Positions 1-9,121 of a stretch of DNA of 64,000 nucleotides are shown here, piece after piece (position 1 is the first letter of the stretch; every line of letters starts with the position of its first letter). The notes under the pieces were generated by a model. It was not told where the DNA came from, did no database searches, and worked only from the letters and a program-made list of their open reading frames with translations. Source of the stretch: Pelistega europaea (GTDB lineage Bacteria > Pseudomonadota > Gammaproteobacteria > Burkholderiales > Burkholderiaceae_B); contig NZ_JABGBO010000011.1 in the NCBI RefSeq assembly GCF_013133775.1, positions 1 through 64,000 of the forward strand, read 5' to 3'. The position numbers and the translations under genes were made by a program.

Positions 1-86
1 CCTAACTCCTTCGCTATCGTCTTCTTTGGGTGAAAATGCAAAAGCCTTTCGCAAGCTTGTTTTTTTATAGATACGGATATCGTCAT
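1..86 (-). CDS. Partial IS3-type OrfA (transposase N-terminus), runs off the window
   Basis: An open frame starts at the ATG complementary to 84-86, preceded by AAGGAG at a normal spacing, and runs off the left edge. The 28 visible residues are basic and contain a KKQACERLL stretch followed by KKTIAKEL. This resembles the beginning of the helix-turn-helix of IS3-family OrfA proteins, which bind the element ends and supply the N-terminal part of the transposase. The position just inside the inferred terminal repeat supports the call. The fragment is too short to name the IS. Confidence 0.5.
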   Translation of the reverse strand, partial: MTISVSIKKQACERLLHFHPKKTIAKEL

Positions 87-127
87 ATTTTGGACTCCTT
101 ACTGTCCAAATTTTCCGTACCAGTACA
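1..127 (-). mobile_element. Left-edge fragment of an IS3-family (IS150-like) insertion sequence
   Basis: Read on the minus strand, position 127 starts TGTACTGG, followed about 20 bases later by TTTGGACAG. This is the usual look of an IS3-family (IS150 group) terminal repeat: TGTACTG, a short spacer, then TTGGACA. A good ribosome-binding site (AAGGAG) and an ATG at 86 follow inside it, as expected for orfA. The rest of the element lies beyond the window. The element end abuts the truncated reading frame at 128-214, so it probably inserted into that gene. The family call is from pattern memory, not a search. Confidence 0.6.
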
Positions 128-214
128 CTTTCAAGTGGAGAAAAAAGCCTTAATGCCTTTGTTGTTGAGGCTATTCGTGAACGAGTAATGGTAGTGAATA
201 AAAGAGTTCTATAA
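128..214 (+). pseudogene. C-terminal remnant of a ribbon-helix-helix (antitoxin-like) gene cut by the IS
   Basis: Starting right at the IS boundary, a plus-strand frame reads LSSGEKSLNAFVVEAIRERV and a short basic tail before a stop at 212-214. The pattern GxSLNxxVVEAIRE is typical of the second helix of Arc/HicB/ParD-like ribbon-helix-helix DNA-binding proteins. There is no start codon or ribosome-binding site for it, so it is the tail of a gene whose front lies on the far side of the insertion. Whether it was a toxin-antitoxin antitoxin or another regulator cannot be told here. Confidence 0.45.
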
Positions 215-227
215 CATATTGATTTTA

Positions 228-278
228 TTCGATTAAACATCATTATACATCGAATGTATAATGATGTATAAAATCGAA
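228..278. repeat. Long AT-rich palindrome (13-bp perfect arms, extended)
   Basis: CATCATTATACAT (238-250) and its exact reverse complement (254-266) are separated by three bases. After small unpaired stretches, TTCGATT (228-234) pairs again with AATCGAA (272-278). There is no T-run, so it is not an ordinary terminator. It lies between the truncated RHH gene and the putA terminator. It could be an operator, or a remnant of whatever locus the IS disrupted. Confidence 0.6.
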
Positions 279-340
279 GAAAGTGAAGAGACTATGGTGG
301 GACATTATTTTGACAATAATTAAGCCTATCTGAGCCAATA

Positions 341-371
341 AAAAGGGCTACCCACAATGAATAGCCCTTTT
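341..371 (-). terminator. Rho-independent terminator of putA
   Basis: AAAAGGGCTA (341-350) is complementary to TAGCCCTTTT (362-371) with an 11-base loop. On the minus strand the stem ends in a run of T. It begins 23 bases beyond the putA stop codon, so it most likely ends the putA transcript. Confidence 0.8.
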
Positions 372-393
372 AGTCTTTAAGTTCTCAAACAAT

Positions 394-3300
394 TTATAAA
401 ATCGTCATTAAACTTGCATTACCACCTGCAGCTGCGGTGTTAGTACTAATAGATTGTTCGTGTACCAAAGCAATCTCAGGGTAACTAGCGCCGTCACGTA
501 GCTCATTGCTTGATAAGCCATAAGCAATAACAATAGGACCGCTACGCTTGCTCAAGCGAATATTTAATTCACGGAGCATATCGCTATCTCCCTCAAACAC
601 GGCACCATCAATAGCGACAGTATCCAATTCGTTGTCTTGAATAAAGCGAATTGTATTGCGTAATTTAGCATCTACTGTATTGAGCCACTCACGTACAGAA
701 GGAGTGTCCACGATAACAACCTTATTACCACTTTGTTGAAGCTGGGTTAATTGGCTGACCAAACCGAGAGCCGTTGCAGGTACCGCCAACATAGTACCAC
801 GGGGGATGAGACGGTATGCATTGCTTTCACCGGTAGGACCTGGTAATAGCGTATGTAAGCTATTCTTATCTTTTAGGTTAAATGGTTTGGGTAGACTTTG
901 ATTGCCTGCACTGAGCAAGCGGAACAAGTAGAGAGGGCCACCAGCTTTAGGGCCAGTTCCTGATAAACCTTGACCACCGAATGGTTGTACACCAACAACA
1001 GCACCAACAATATTACGGTTGACGTAGATATTGCCTGCATGAATGCTGTCTGTCACATGTTGAATAGTTTCATCAATACGTGAGTGGATACCGAAAGTCA
1101 ATCCGTAACCAGTAGCGTTGATGTCATTAATAAGTTGATCGAGGTTTTCTCGTTGGTAACGAAGTACATGTAGCACAGGGCCAAACACCTCACGTTCTAG
1201 GTCTTTAACAGAGTTAATCTCAATTAAAGTAGGAGGCACGAAAGTACCAAATTCTGCACTAGCAAGGGGTTTGATTTGTTCTACTTTGTGACCTTTGGCA
1301 CGCATATTGTCTACATGTTTGTCGATGATAGCCTTGGCTTGTTCATCAATAACAGGACCAACATCAGTAGAAAGCACATGTGGGTTGCCTACACGCAGTT
1401 CATGCATCGCCCCCTTAATCATACCAAGCACACGGTCGGCACCATCTTCTTGTAAGCAAAGAATACGTAATGCAGAGCAACGTTGACCTGCTGAGTCAAA
1501 GGCTGAGTTTAATACGTCAGCCACTACTTGTTCTGCTAAAGCAGATGAGTCAACAATCATAGCGTTTTGTCCACCTGTCTCTGCGATAAGTGGGATAGCA
1601 TGACCGTTTTTATCAAGGCGAGTGGCAAGTTTGCTCGCAATAAGACGAGCCACTTCAGTAGAGCCTGTAAACATCACACCGTGAATGCCATCACTAGAGA
1701 TGAGTTGATCGCCGACTGTCTCACCACGACCAGGCAATAATTGTACGGCATCAGCAGGAATACCTGCTGCATGAAGAATGGCAATACCTTGTGCAGCGAT
1801 AAGAGGTGTTTGCTCCGCTGGTTTGGCAAGTACAGTATTACCTGCAGCAAGAGCTGCCGCCACTTGTCCCATGAAAATAGCAAGAGGGAAGTTCCAAGGG
1901 CTGATGCACACAACAGTACCAAGTGGACGTTGTTGTTCTAAATCAAAGTTTTCTTCGATTTGATCAGCATAGTAACGTAAGAAGTCGACTGCCTCACGCA
2001 CTTCTGCAATACCATTATTGAATGATTTGCCTGCTTCGCGTGTAATTAAACCGAGAAGATTTTGCATATTACCTTCTAATAAGTCGCCAGCACGACGAAG
2101 TAGGGCGGCACGCTCGGTAATTGGAGTGGATTGCCAGATAAGTGACATTTTTTGAGCTTTATCTATTGCCTGTGCGACTTCTTCCGAAGAGGCTTCAATC
2201 ACTTCGCCCACCTTGTCTCGGCGATCAGCGGGATTTATTACAGCAACTGCACGCGAAGCATCCCAGTCAGCTAATGTGCTAGGAGCCGCTTGCCACTTGG
2301 TATTGCCGCTGCTAAGGAGTGATGCTGCTAGTGAACCAAGTCGATGCTCGTTACTAAGATCTAAACCAGTTGAGTTCTCACGTGAGCTAGTAGGAGTCTT
2401 GTATAGGTCACGAGGTAGAGGAATCTTCTCATGTGGAGCACCAAGAGGGGTGATTTTATTTGCAAGATCAATAGGACTTTGAACAAGAGAGTTAATATCA
2501 ACATTGTCACTGGCAACTTGGTTAACAAATGAAGTATTTGCACCATTTTCCAATAGACGACGCACTAAGTACGCCAATAAAGTCTCATGTGTTCCTACAG
2601 GAGCGTACACACGGCAAGGACGGTTAAGGTTTTTTTCTCCAACCACTTCTTCATATAAAGGTTCACCCATGCCATGCAAGCATTGGAACTCATATTGACC
2701 ACGGTAATAGTTGTTACCTGCAAGGTGGTAAATAGAAGAGAGTGTCTGTGCATTGTGTGTTGCAAATTGAGGGTAGATAGCCTCAGGAGCAGAAAGTAGC
2801 TTTTTAGCGCAAGCAAGGTAAGACACATCAGTATAAACTTTGCGTGTATAGACTGGGTAGCCTTCTAGACCGTCTAATTGAGCACGTTTAATTTCGCTGT
2901 CCCAGTAAGCTCCTTTAACAAGACGAACCATAAGACGGTGATTCGTGCGGCGTGCTAAATCAATTACGAAATCAATGACAAAAGGAGCTCGTTTTTGATA
3001 GGCTTGGATAACAAAACCAATACCATTCCATCCTTGAAGTGAGGGTTCTTGGCAGAGAGCTTCAAGTAAGTCTAAAGAAATTTCTAGGCGATCAGCTTCT
3101 TCTGCATCAATATTTAAGCCGATGTCATAGTGGCGACATAACTGCGTCAACTTAATCACACGGGGCAGTAGCTCACTCATGACACGGTCATACTGGGCAC
3201 GAGAGTATCGAGGGTGTAAGGCAGATAATTTAATAGAAATACCTGGGCCTTCATAGATACCACGACCAGCAGATGCTTTACCAATGGCATGGATAGCTTG

Positions 3301-4200
3301 TTCGTAGTCGCGATAATAACGTTCTGCATCTTCCTCTGTGGTTGCCGCTTCGCCCAGCATATCATAGCTGTAGCGGAAACCTTTGGCTTCATATTTACGA
3401 CTGTTGGCAAGTGCATCGGCAATGGTTTCACCAGTGACAAATTGCTCTCCCATCATGCGCATAGCCATGTCTACACCTTTGCGAATGAGAGGTTCACCGC
3501 CTTTGGCAATCATACGAGTAAGTGCACTAGAGAGGTTTTTCTCGCTATTGACAGCGACAAGTTTACCAGTAATCATCAAGCCCCAAGTTGCAGCATTGAC
3601 AAACATTGAAGGTGAGCCACCCATATGTGATTTCCAGTCGCCATGACTGATTTTGTCACGGATAAGGGCATCGCGTGTGGCTCGGTCAGGGATGCGAAGC
3701 AATGCTTCTGCTAAGCACATCAATGCAATACCCTCTTGGCTAGATAGGGCAAACTCTTGAATCAAACTTTCAACACCTCCTGAAGGTGTTTTTTCCTTGA
3801 GAGCCTTGACAAGACGTAATGCTAACTCACGAGTTTTTTCTGGTTCGGCAATGCTAGCATTTTGCAATAATACGGGTACGCATTCAGTCTCTGGACGACG
3901 ATAGGCAGAGGTAATTGCAGAGCGGAGGACAGACTGTGATTGAATATCTTGGCCAAACTCGAAGAATGGTGGGTAAAATTGAGGCTCCTCGGTGGTGACA
4001 GTAACCTCCTCTGTGGTTTCTTCGGTAGAGAGATGGGCAAGCTCTTTAGGCATTTCACCTCGCTCAATTTTATCCAAATAAGCCATCAGAGCTTGTTTGT
4101 GTAACCAATGTGGTGTGCAGTTGAGTTTGCGTGCGCTGGCTTGTAAGCGCTCCTTTGTGGTACTGTCTACTTTAATACCAAGCGTCGTATTATCAGTCAT
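394..4200 (-). CDS. putA: Trifunctional proline utilisation protein PutA (repressor / proline dehydrogenase / P5C dehydrogenase)
   Basis: PutA oxidises proline to pyrroline-5-carboxylate (FAD, PRODH domain) and then to glutamate (NAD, aldehyde dehydrogenase domain). Forms with an N-terminal ribbon-helix-helix also repress put genes. The 1268-residue product has all three parts. Residues 1-50 read as an RHH domain ([14 protein letters not shown]...). A PRODH barrel covers roughly 200-520, with the late motif [13 protein letters not shown]. An ALDH domain covers roughly 620-1060, with [11 protein letters not shown], the general-base region AETGGQNAM (about 874) and the catalytic Cys in GQRCSALR (C908). 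The length is close to the usual 1270-1320. It is monocistronic, transcribed away from mla, with its own terminator at 341-371. The upstream 400 bp contain palindromes that may be its autoregulatory operator. Confidence 0.97.
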   Translation of the reverse strand: MTDNTTLGIKVDSTTKERLQASARKLNCTPHWLHKQALMAYLDKIERGEMPKELAHLSTEETTEEVTVTTEEPQFYPPFFEFGQDIQSQSVLRSAITSAYRRPETECVPVLLQNASIAEPEKTRELALRLVKALKEKTPSGGVESLIQEFALSSQEGIALMCLAEALLRIPDRATRDALIRDKISHGDWKSHMGGSPSMFVNAATWGLMITGKLVAVNSEKNLSSALTRMIAKGGEPLIRKGVDMAMRMMGEQFVTGETIADALANSRKYEAKGFRYSYDMLGEAATTEEDAERYYRDYEQAIHAIGKASAGRGIYEGPGISIKLSALHPRYSRAQYDRVMSELLPRVIKLTQLCRHYDIGLNIDAEEADRLEISLDLLEALCQEPSLQGWNGIGFVIQAYQKRAPFVIDFVIDLARRTNHRLMVRLVKGAYWDSEIKRAQLDGLEGYPVYTRKVYTDVSYLACAKKLLSAPEAIYPQFATHNAQTLSSIYHLAGNNYYRGQYEFQCLHGMGEPLYEEVVGEKNLNRPCRVYAPVGTHETLLAYLVRRLLENGANTSFVNQVASDNVDINSLVQSPIDLANKITPLGAPHEKIPLPRDLYKTPTSSRENSTGLDLSNEHRLGSLAASLLSSGNTKWQAAPSTLADWDASRAVAVINPADRRDKVGEVIEASSEEVAQAIDKAQKMSLIWQSTPITERAALLRRAGDLLEGNMQNLLGLITREAGKSFNNGIAEVREAVDFLRYYADQIEENFDLEQQRPLGTVVCISPWNFPLAIFMGQVAAALAAGNTVLAKPAEQTPLIAAQGIAILHAAGIPADAVQLLPGRGETVGDQLISSDGIHGVMFTGSTEVARLIASKLATRLDKNGHAIPLIAETGGQNAMIVDSSALAEQVVADVLNSAFDSAGQRCSALRILCLQEDGADRVLGMIKGAMHELRVGNPHVLSTDVGPVIDEQAKAIIDKHVDNMRAKGHKVEQIKPLASAEFGTFVPPTLIEINSVKDLEREVFGPVLHVLRYQRENLDQLINDINATGYGLTFGIHSRIDETIQHVTDSIHAGNIYVNRNIVGAVVGVQPFGGQGLSGTGPKAGGPLYLFRLLSAGNQSLPKPFNLKDKNSLHTLLPGPTGESNAYRLIPRGTMLAVPATALGLVSQLTQLQQSGNKVVIVDTPSVREWLNTVDAKLRNTIRFIQDNELDTVAIDGAVFEGDSDMLRELNIRLSKRSGPIVIAYGLSSNELRDGASYPEIALVHEQSISTNTAAAGGNASLMTIL

Positions 4201-4603
4201 AAAAATGTCCTATGAAAAAATTAAGATGTGATAAGGGTAGTATTTTTTTATCGAAAATAATACTAGGGTTTACCCTAATATGAAAATAGTTAACCTATTA
4301 TTTTTTAAGAAAAAAGTTGAATTTTATTGTGTTGTTAAAGTAGAGGGGGGAGATAAAAATCTTATCTTGTAATAGAGATAGGGGGAATCGTTAGGTCTGG
4401 AATTTATTTTGATGTGGGTATAATCCGCACCTAAAAGGAGCAGATTATATAACTAGGATTTTTTTGTAGAGTATGGTCTTTTTCATGATTGTTTCATTAT
4501 CAGGGCGTCAACGATAAAACATGCTTCAGTTTTTTGATAAACTCAACCGTTCTTGCAAGAAAGTTTGTTAAAATGAGCAATTATTCTTATTTTCTCAATA
4601 GTT
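4201..4603. promoter_or_regulatory. 403-bp divergent putA / mla intergenic region with small palindromes
   Basis: No gene is visible. Structures seen: TAGTATT...AATACTA around 4239-4265; a perfect TAGGGT-TT-ACCCTA palindrome at 4264-4277; and AGATAA-N5-TTATCT at 4351-4367. The first two lie within about 80 bp of the putA start, where a PutA operator would be expected. No match to the known enterobacterial PutA operator core was established. The mla promoter candidate (TATAAT at 4419-4424) is listed separately. Confidence 0.4.
4396..4424 (+). promoter_or_regulatory. Candidate sigma70 promoter for the mla operon
   Basis: TATAAT at 4419-4424 is preceded by TGTGGG, close to an extended -10. The -35 position has only a poor match. 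It would give a leader of about 170 nt before the mlaF start. A second promoter nearer the gene cannot be excluded. Confidence 0.35.
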
Positions 4604-5449
4604 ATGGTATCTAAGACAAAACATGCTTCCGAGATTATTCTGCAACTAGAGAATGTTTCGCTAGGCTATGGTGACCGTACCATCCTGTCGGATTTAAATA
4701 TCCGCGTACACAAAGGAGAGGTGGTGGCACTTATTGGTGGCTCTGGTTCGGGGAAGACAACTTTGCTGCGTGCTGCAACAGGACAGATAATGCCTCAAGC
4801 AGGCAAGGTTAGTGTCTATGGACAGGATATTGCACAGGCATCTTCTGTGCAGTTGCGAGAATTGCGTCAGCGTATGGGTGTTTTGTTCCAGCAAGGGGCT
4901 TTGTTCACAGATTTGGGAGTCTTTGATAATGTGGCGTTCCCGCTACGAGAGTTAACACAAGATAGTGAGACGGAGATTTTTAATAAGGTTCTAAACAAAC
5001 TTGAAGCAGTGGGGTTGCGTTCTGCTGCTCATTTAAGTCTCTCGGAAATTTCTGGTGGTATGGCACGTCGTGTGGCATTGGCACGGGCGATTGTTCTTGA
5101 ACCAGAGCTTATCTTATATGATGAGCCGTTTGCTGGGTTAGATCCTATTTCTCTTGGTATGACAGCTAAGTTAATCCGTGATACAGCGACACGACTAAAT
5201 TGTGGGTCTGTATTGATTACACATGATATTGAGGAATCTTTCCATATCGTGGATTATGTTTATATGGTAGGACGCGGTACTTTGATTGCGGCAGGCACTC
5301 CCGATGAGTTGCGAGCATCAGAAGATGCTTATGTACAGCAGTTTTTACATGGAAATGCCAAAGGCCCAGTGGTGTTTGAGTATCCTGATACCCCACATTT
5401 CCAACAATGGTATGCACAACGCAAGGAGCAATTAAATGTTGGCAAATAG
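4604..5449 (+). CDS. mlaF: MlaF, ATP-binding subunit of the Mla phospholipid transporter
   Basis: This is the cytoplasmic ATPase of the MlaFEDB inner-membrane complex, which moves phospholipids between the inner membrane and the periplasmic carrier MlaC to keep the outer membrane asymmetric. In the 281-residue product the Walker A GGSGSGKTT lies near residue 45, the signature SGGMARRVALARA near 150, Walker B LILYDEP near 170 and the switch histidine in LITHD near 205. The SGGMARR variant is typical of the MlaF/Ttg2A branch. It overlaps mlaE by 14 bases, so the two are translationally coupled. The start has no strong ribosome-binding site, but the sequence around it fits family N-termini. Confidence 0.95.
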   Translation: MVSKTKHASEIILQLENVSLGYGDRTILSDLNIRVHKGEVVALIGGSGSGKTTLLRAATGQIMPQAGKVSVYGQDIAQASSVQLRELRQRMGVLFQQGALFTDLGVFDNVAFPLRELTQDSETEIFNKVLNKLEAVGLRSAAHLSLSEISGGMARRVALARAIVLEPELILYDEPFAGLDPISLGMTAKLIRDTATRLNCGSVLITHDIEESFHIVDYVYMVGRGTLIAAGTPDELRASEDAYVQQFLHGNAKGPVVFEYPDTPHFQQWYAQRKEQLNVGK

Positions 5450-6212
5450 TATTGCAGTACTTGGGCGTTATGTGATAAATGCTATCGTTGGCATGGGTGT
5501 GTTTTTCCGTTTGTTGCTAAGCTTATTAGGACATTCTGTCATTGCCATTCAACGTCCTCGGTTAGTGACTCAGCAAATTCATTTCATTGGTAATTATTCC
5601 CTGTCTATTATTGCGGTATCGGGCTTATTTGTAGGCTTTGTATTGGGGTTGCAAGGGTATAACACGCTCTCTATGTATGGTTCTGAAGAAGCACTGGGTT
5701 TGCTGGTTGCTCTGGGATTGATTCGAGAATTGGGGCCTGTGGTGACAGCATTGTTATTTGCTGGGCGAGCAGGTACCTCTATTACTGCTGAAATCGGTTT
5801 GATGAAGTCAGGTGAGCAAATTAATGCAATGGATGTGATGGGGATTAATCCTCTTCGTCGTATCTTGGTGCCTCGTTTCTGGGGGGGTGTTATTGCAATG
5901 CCTGTGTTAGCAGCAATTTTTTCTGCAGTTGGGATTATTGGTGGCTGGTTTGTTGGTGTTGTGCTTATTGATGTGGACCCTGGGGCTTTCTGGTCACAAA
6001 TGCAAGCGGGTGTAGATATTTGGGAAGATGTACTTAATGGAGTAATCAAGAGCATTGTTTTCGGTGTAATGGTGATGCTGGTGTCACTATACGAAGGTTG
6101 GTATTGTCAGGCTACTCCAGAAGGGGTGGCAAGAGCGACAACACGTACAGTAGTTAGGGCGTCGTTGTTAGTATTGGGTTCAGATTTCATCATGACAGCA
6201 TTGATGTTTTAA
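5436..6212 (+). CDS. mlaE: MlaE, permease subunit of the Mla phospholipid transporter
   Basis: MlaE/YrbE-family membrane protein of 258 residues. It forms the membrane core of the MlaFEDB complex, and pairs with MlaF and the MlaD hexamer. The family pattern ELGPVVTALLFAGRAGTSI (about residues 95-113), followed by EIGLMKSGEQINAM, is clear. Five or six hydrophobic segments follow the usual layout. Length is normal for the family. The start lies inside the end of mlaF. Confidence 0.95.
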   Translation: MLANSIAVLGRYVINAIVGMGVFFRLLLSLLGHSVIAIQRPRLVTQQIHFIGNYSLSIIAVSGLFVGFVLGLQGYNTLSMYGSEEALGLLVALGLIRELGPVVTALLFAGRAGTSITAEIGLMKSGEQINAMDVMGINPLRRILVPRFWGGVIAMPVLAAIFSAVGIIGGWFVGVVLIDVDPGAFWSQMQAGVDIWEDVLNGVIKSIVFGVMVMLVSLYEGWYCQATPEGVARATTRTVVRASLLVLGSDFIMTALMF

Positions 6213-6226
6213 TATAGGTTATAGAT

Positions 6227-6721
6227 ATGCAAGACAAAAAAACCGATTTTCTAGTTGGGCTGTTTGTACTTTTAGGTTTTTTAGCTATACTGTTTTTGGC
6301 ATTAAAAGCAGGTAATTTAAGTACTTTTTCTTTTGAACGCACTTATAAAGTTATCGCTAAGTTTGATAATGTGGGTTCGCTTAAGATTCGAGCTCCAGTC
6401 AAGAGTAATGGCGTAGTTGTGGGTCGGGTTGCTGATATTAGTTTTGATAACAAAGAATTCCGTGCTGTAGTGGCGCTGAATATAGAGGCGAAGTATCAGT
6501 TCCCTATGGATACATCGGCTTCCATTCAAACCGCTGGTTTATTGGGTGAGCAGTATATTGGTTTGTCTGCTGGTGCCGAGGAAGAAAATCTCAAAGAAGG
6601 CAGTGAAATCACATATACACAAAGTGCAGTGGTTTTAGAGGAGTTAATCAGTAAATTCTTATTCTCTTCAGCAGAAAAAGAGGGTAAATCCGACTCTACT
6701 GATAATAAAGCGGACAAATAA
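6227..6721 (+). CDS. mlaD: MlaD, MCE-domain lipid-binding subunit
   Basis: This protein of 164 residues has one N-terminal transmembrane helix (about residues 8-27) and one MCE domain (about 38-116). The MCE region includes GSLKIRAPVKSNGVVVGRV and GLLGEQYIGL. MlaD forms a periplasm-facing hexameric ring that channels lipid between MlaE and MlaC. The tail after the MCE domain is polar and short. It sits 14 bases after mlaE and 12 bases before mlaA. Confidence 0.94.
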   Translation: MQDKKTDFLVGLFVLLGFLAILFLALKAGNLSTFSFERTYKVIAKFDNVGSLKIRAPVKSNGVVVGRVADISFDNKEFRAVVALNIEAKYQFPMDTSASIQTAGLLGEQYIGLSAGAEEENLKEGSEITYTQSAVVLEELISKFLFSSAEKEGKSDSTDNKADK

Positions 6722-6733
6722 GAGAGAGATGCT

Positions 6734-7609
6734 ATGAAAAAAATATTTTCTATTGCTGTAGTAGGTGTGTTGCTGAGTGCATGTACAACGGTGAAAAATC
6801 CGTCACCAGAGGATCCGCTAGAAAGCTATAACCGTGCTATGTTTAATTTTAATGAAAAAGTAGACAAGGCAGTATTGCGTCCTGTGGCTAAGGGATATGA
6901 GGCAGTAGTGCCTCAGCCTGTACGTAGCTGTGTGCATAACATCTTTGGTAATCTTGGGGATGTTTGGTCTGGTATTAATAGTATGCTCCAAGGTAGGGGG
7001 TTAGACTTTGTAAATACTATGGGTCGAGTATTGTTTAACTCTACTGTGGGTTTAGGTGGTTGCTTTGATGTGGCCTCCAAAACCGGTGCCAAGAAAATTC
7101 CTAATGACTTTGGTATTACATTGGGAGTTTGGGGTCTTAGTGATGGAGCTTATGTTGTGCTACCTATTTTGGGGGCAAGCTCTGTTCGTGATTCTATTGG
7201 TCTGTTGGGTGATGGTGCAGGAACTCTTTACACCTCTACAACACCGTGGGCTATTGATAATGTCCCTCTACGCAACAGCTTAGTGGCTGTTCAGGCCGTG
7301 GATAAACGAGCAGCCTTGTTAAATGCTGATGATATAGCAAGTGATGTGTCTATTGATAAATATGCCTTTATTCGTGATGCTTACAAGCAGAATCGTATGG
7401 CTTTGTTACGCTCTAAATTTGAGGACGAGATTACTGACGGCACACCAGATACTGCATATCTTTACGAAGATACGACAGAGAGCGGTATTGTAATTCCGGG
7501 TCAAGAGCGTCGTACAGCCTATCGCAAGAAATTACGTGAAAGACGTTTAGAGAAACTAAAGTCTTTTGACAAATTTTCTGTGCCAGAATATGAGGATCCA
7601 GGCGAGTAA
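6734..7609 (+). CDS. mlaA: MlaA (VacJ) outer-membrane lipoprotein
   Basis: This 291-residue product starts with a lipoprotein signal ending in LLSAC (acylated Cys17). The VacJ domain follows, with DPLESYNRAMFNFNEKVD and later GVWGLSDGAYVVLP. MlaA sits in the outer membrane with porins and removes phospholipids from the outer leaflet, handing them to MlaC. It lies inside the mla operon between mlaD and mlaC, as in Bordetella relatives but unlike E. coli, where it is unlinked. The C-terminal 60 residues are highly charged. The ribosome-binding site AGAGAG lies just upstream. Confidence 0.95.
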   Translation: MKKIFSIAVVGVLLSACTTVKNPSPEDPLESYNRAMFNFNEKVDKAVLRPVAKGYEAVVPQPVRSCVHNIFGNLGDVWSGINSMLQGRGLDFVNTMGRVLFNSTVGLGGCFDVASKTGAKKIPNDFGITLGVWGLSDGAYVVLPILGASSVRDSIGLLGDGAGTLYTSTTPWAIDNVPLRNSLVAVQAVDKRAALLNADDIASDVSIDKYAFIRDAYKQNRMALLRSKFEDEITDGTPDTAYLYEDTTESGIVIPGQERRTAYRKKLRERRLEKLKSFDKFSVPEYEDPGE

Positions 7610-7710
7610 TTGAATTGAGATACAAGGGGCTAGTGTATCCAAAGGGTATATTTACCCCCCCTATCAAGGTCTGGATTTGATAAACAACAATGACTATAAG
7701 GAGTGCGATA

Positions 7711-8313
7711 ATGAATCCATTCGTTTCAAGTTTGAATAAGGCTTTTTTATCATCTATGCTAGCTGTAGGTTTGGTCTCAGTAGCACATGCAGAACAAACA
7801 CCCAATCAGTTTGTTGAGCAAGTGGTTAATGATACCTTGACAGCCATCAAGAGCAATAATGCTGCCCGTAGTGGTGATATTGCTGCGATTAATCAGATCG
7901 TGAATCAACATGTGATGCCCTATGCCAATCTTGAGAAAACCACGCGTTTGGCGACAGGAGCCCCTTGGCGTAAGGCAACACCAGAACAGAAACAGCAATT
8001 AGTTGAGGCTTTTAAAGGTACATTGATTCGTACTTATAGTGGTGCCTTTAAAAATGTAAACGACTCAACTAAAGTTACCTTGCAACCTTTCCGTGGTGAT
8101 TCTAGTGCCAAGGATGTAGTGGTGCGTTCTACCATTTCAGCAGCCAGTGGTCCTGTATCAGTAGATTATCGCTTAGAGAAATCAGGCGATAGTTGGAAAG
8201 TATATGACTTTAATGTTGAAAATATTTGGTTAATTGAGAATTATAAAAATCAATTCCGAGGAGAAATCAATAAGGGCGGTATTGATGGCTTAATTCGTAG
8301 TTTACAAAAATAA
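7711..8313 (+). CDS. mlaC: MlaC, periplasmic phospholipid carrier
   Basis: Soluble shuttle that carries phospholipid between MlaA and the MlaFEDB complex (Tol_Tol_Ttg2 family). I chose the ATG at 7711 because AAGGAGTG precedes it at normal spacing; the earlier in-frame ATG at 7690 lies upstream of that site. The 200-residue product has a signal peptide with a likely cut after AHA (residue 27). Family stretches VMPYANLEKTTRLATG and the C-terminal FNVENIWLIENYKNQF are present. In many relatives a STAS-domain gene (mlaB) follows; here the next gene starts 3 bases after the mlaC stop and is an ABC ATPase. Confidence 0.93.
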   Translation: MNPFVSSLNKAFLSSMLAVGLVSVAHAEQTPNQFVEQVVNDTLTAIKSNNAARSGDIAAINQIVNQHVMPYANLEKTTRLATGAPWRKATPEQKQQLVEAFKGTLIRTYSGAFKNVNDSTKVTLQPFRGDSSAKDVVVRSTISAASGPVSVDYRLEKSGDSWKVYDFNVENIWLIENYKNQFRGEINKGGIDGLIRSLQK

Positions 8314-8316
8314 TTT

Positions 8317-9120
8317 ATGAGTGCTGTTTCTGTCCAACAACTTAGCAAAATTTACCCTTCCAATGATAGTCTATGGTCACGTTTTTTGGGTAAAACCAAT
8401 GCATCAGGCTTTCAGGCACTGAAAGATGTAAGTTTTTCTGTGGAGGAGGGGGAGTTTTTTGGGTTGTTGGGTCCCAACGGAGCAGGCAAAACCTCTCTCA
8501 TTTCAGTCTTGGCAGGGTTGTCTAAGCCCACACAAGGTAGTGCTAGTATTTATGGCTATGATGTCCAACGCGATTACCTGCAGGCAAGACGTACTTTAGG
8601 GGTAGTACCACAAGAGTTGGTATATGATCCTTTTTTTACCGTGAGAGAGACGTTACGTAATCAGGCAGGCTATTTTGGTCTATACCATCAGGATGATTGG
8701 ATTGATGAGGTATTAACCAACTTAGGCTTATCTGACAAGGCTGATACCAATATGCGAGCCCTTTCTGGTGGTATGAAACGCCGTGTCTTGGTTGCCCAAG
8801 CATTGGTACACCGTCCTCCAGTGATTATCTTAGATGAACCCACTGCAGGGGTTGATGTGGATTTACGTCATAGCCTGTGGGAATTTATTTCTAGCTTGAA
8901 TCGCAAGGGGCATACTATTATTCTCACTACGCATTATTTGGATGAGGCGCAGGATTTGTGCCACCGTCTGGCTTTTTTACGTAAAGGTGAACTCATTGCT
9001 TTGGATAAAACCGACAATATTATTCAGCAATTTGGTGGTCAGGATTTAGAAGAGGCATTTTTACAGATTATGCACTCAACTCATCGTGAGAAGCAAAGTA
9101 TATCAAAAGAGAGTATCTGA
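8317..9120 (+). CDS. ABC transporter ATP-binding protein (YadG/CcmA-like, ABC-2 exporter)
   Basis: This is the ATPase half of an ABC-2 type exporter with the permease that follows. In the 267 residues, Walker A GPNGAGKTS lies near 52, the signature LSGGMKRR near 149 and Walker B VIILDEPTAGVD near 170-180. A switch histidine lies in LTTHYLDEAQ. The gene starts 3 bases after mlaC and has no clear ribosome-binding site of its own, so translation is likely coupled to mlaC. In E. coli the homologous pair is yadGH, and in Bordetella it lies at this same spot. The substrate is unknown; the operon context suggests an envelope component. Confidence 0.9.
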   Translation: MSAVSVQQLSKIYPSNDSLWSRFLGKTNASGFQALKDVSFSVEEGEFFGLLGPNGAGKTSLISVLAGLSKPTQGSASIYGYDVQRDYLQARRTLGVVPQELVYDPFFTVRETLRNQAGYFGLYHQDDWIDEVLTNLGLSDKADTNMRALSGGMKRRVLVAQALVHRPPVIILDEPTAGVDVDLRHSLWEFISSLNRKGHTIILTTHYLDEAQDLCHRLAFLRKGELIALDKTDNIIQQFGGQDLEEAFLQIMHSTHREKQSISKESI

Positions 9121-9121
9121 T

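Noticed and set aside
5594-6055. 153-codon open frame antisense to mlaE
   Set aside because: It lies wholly inside a well-recognised gene on the other strand, is rich in Pro/Ile/Ser as expected of an antisense shadow of a membrane protein, and has no ribosome-binding site.
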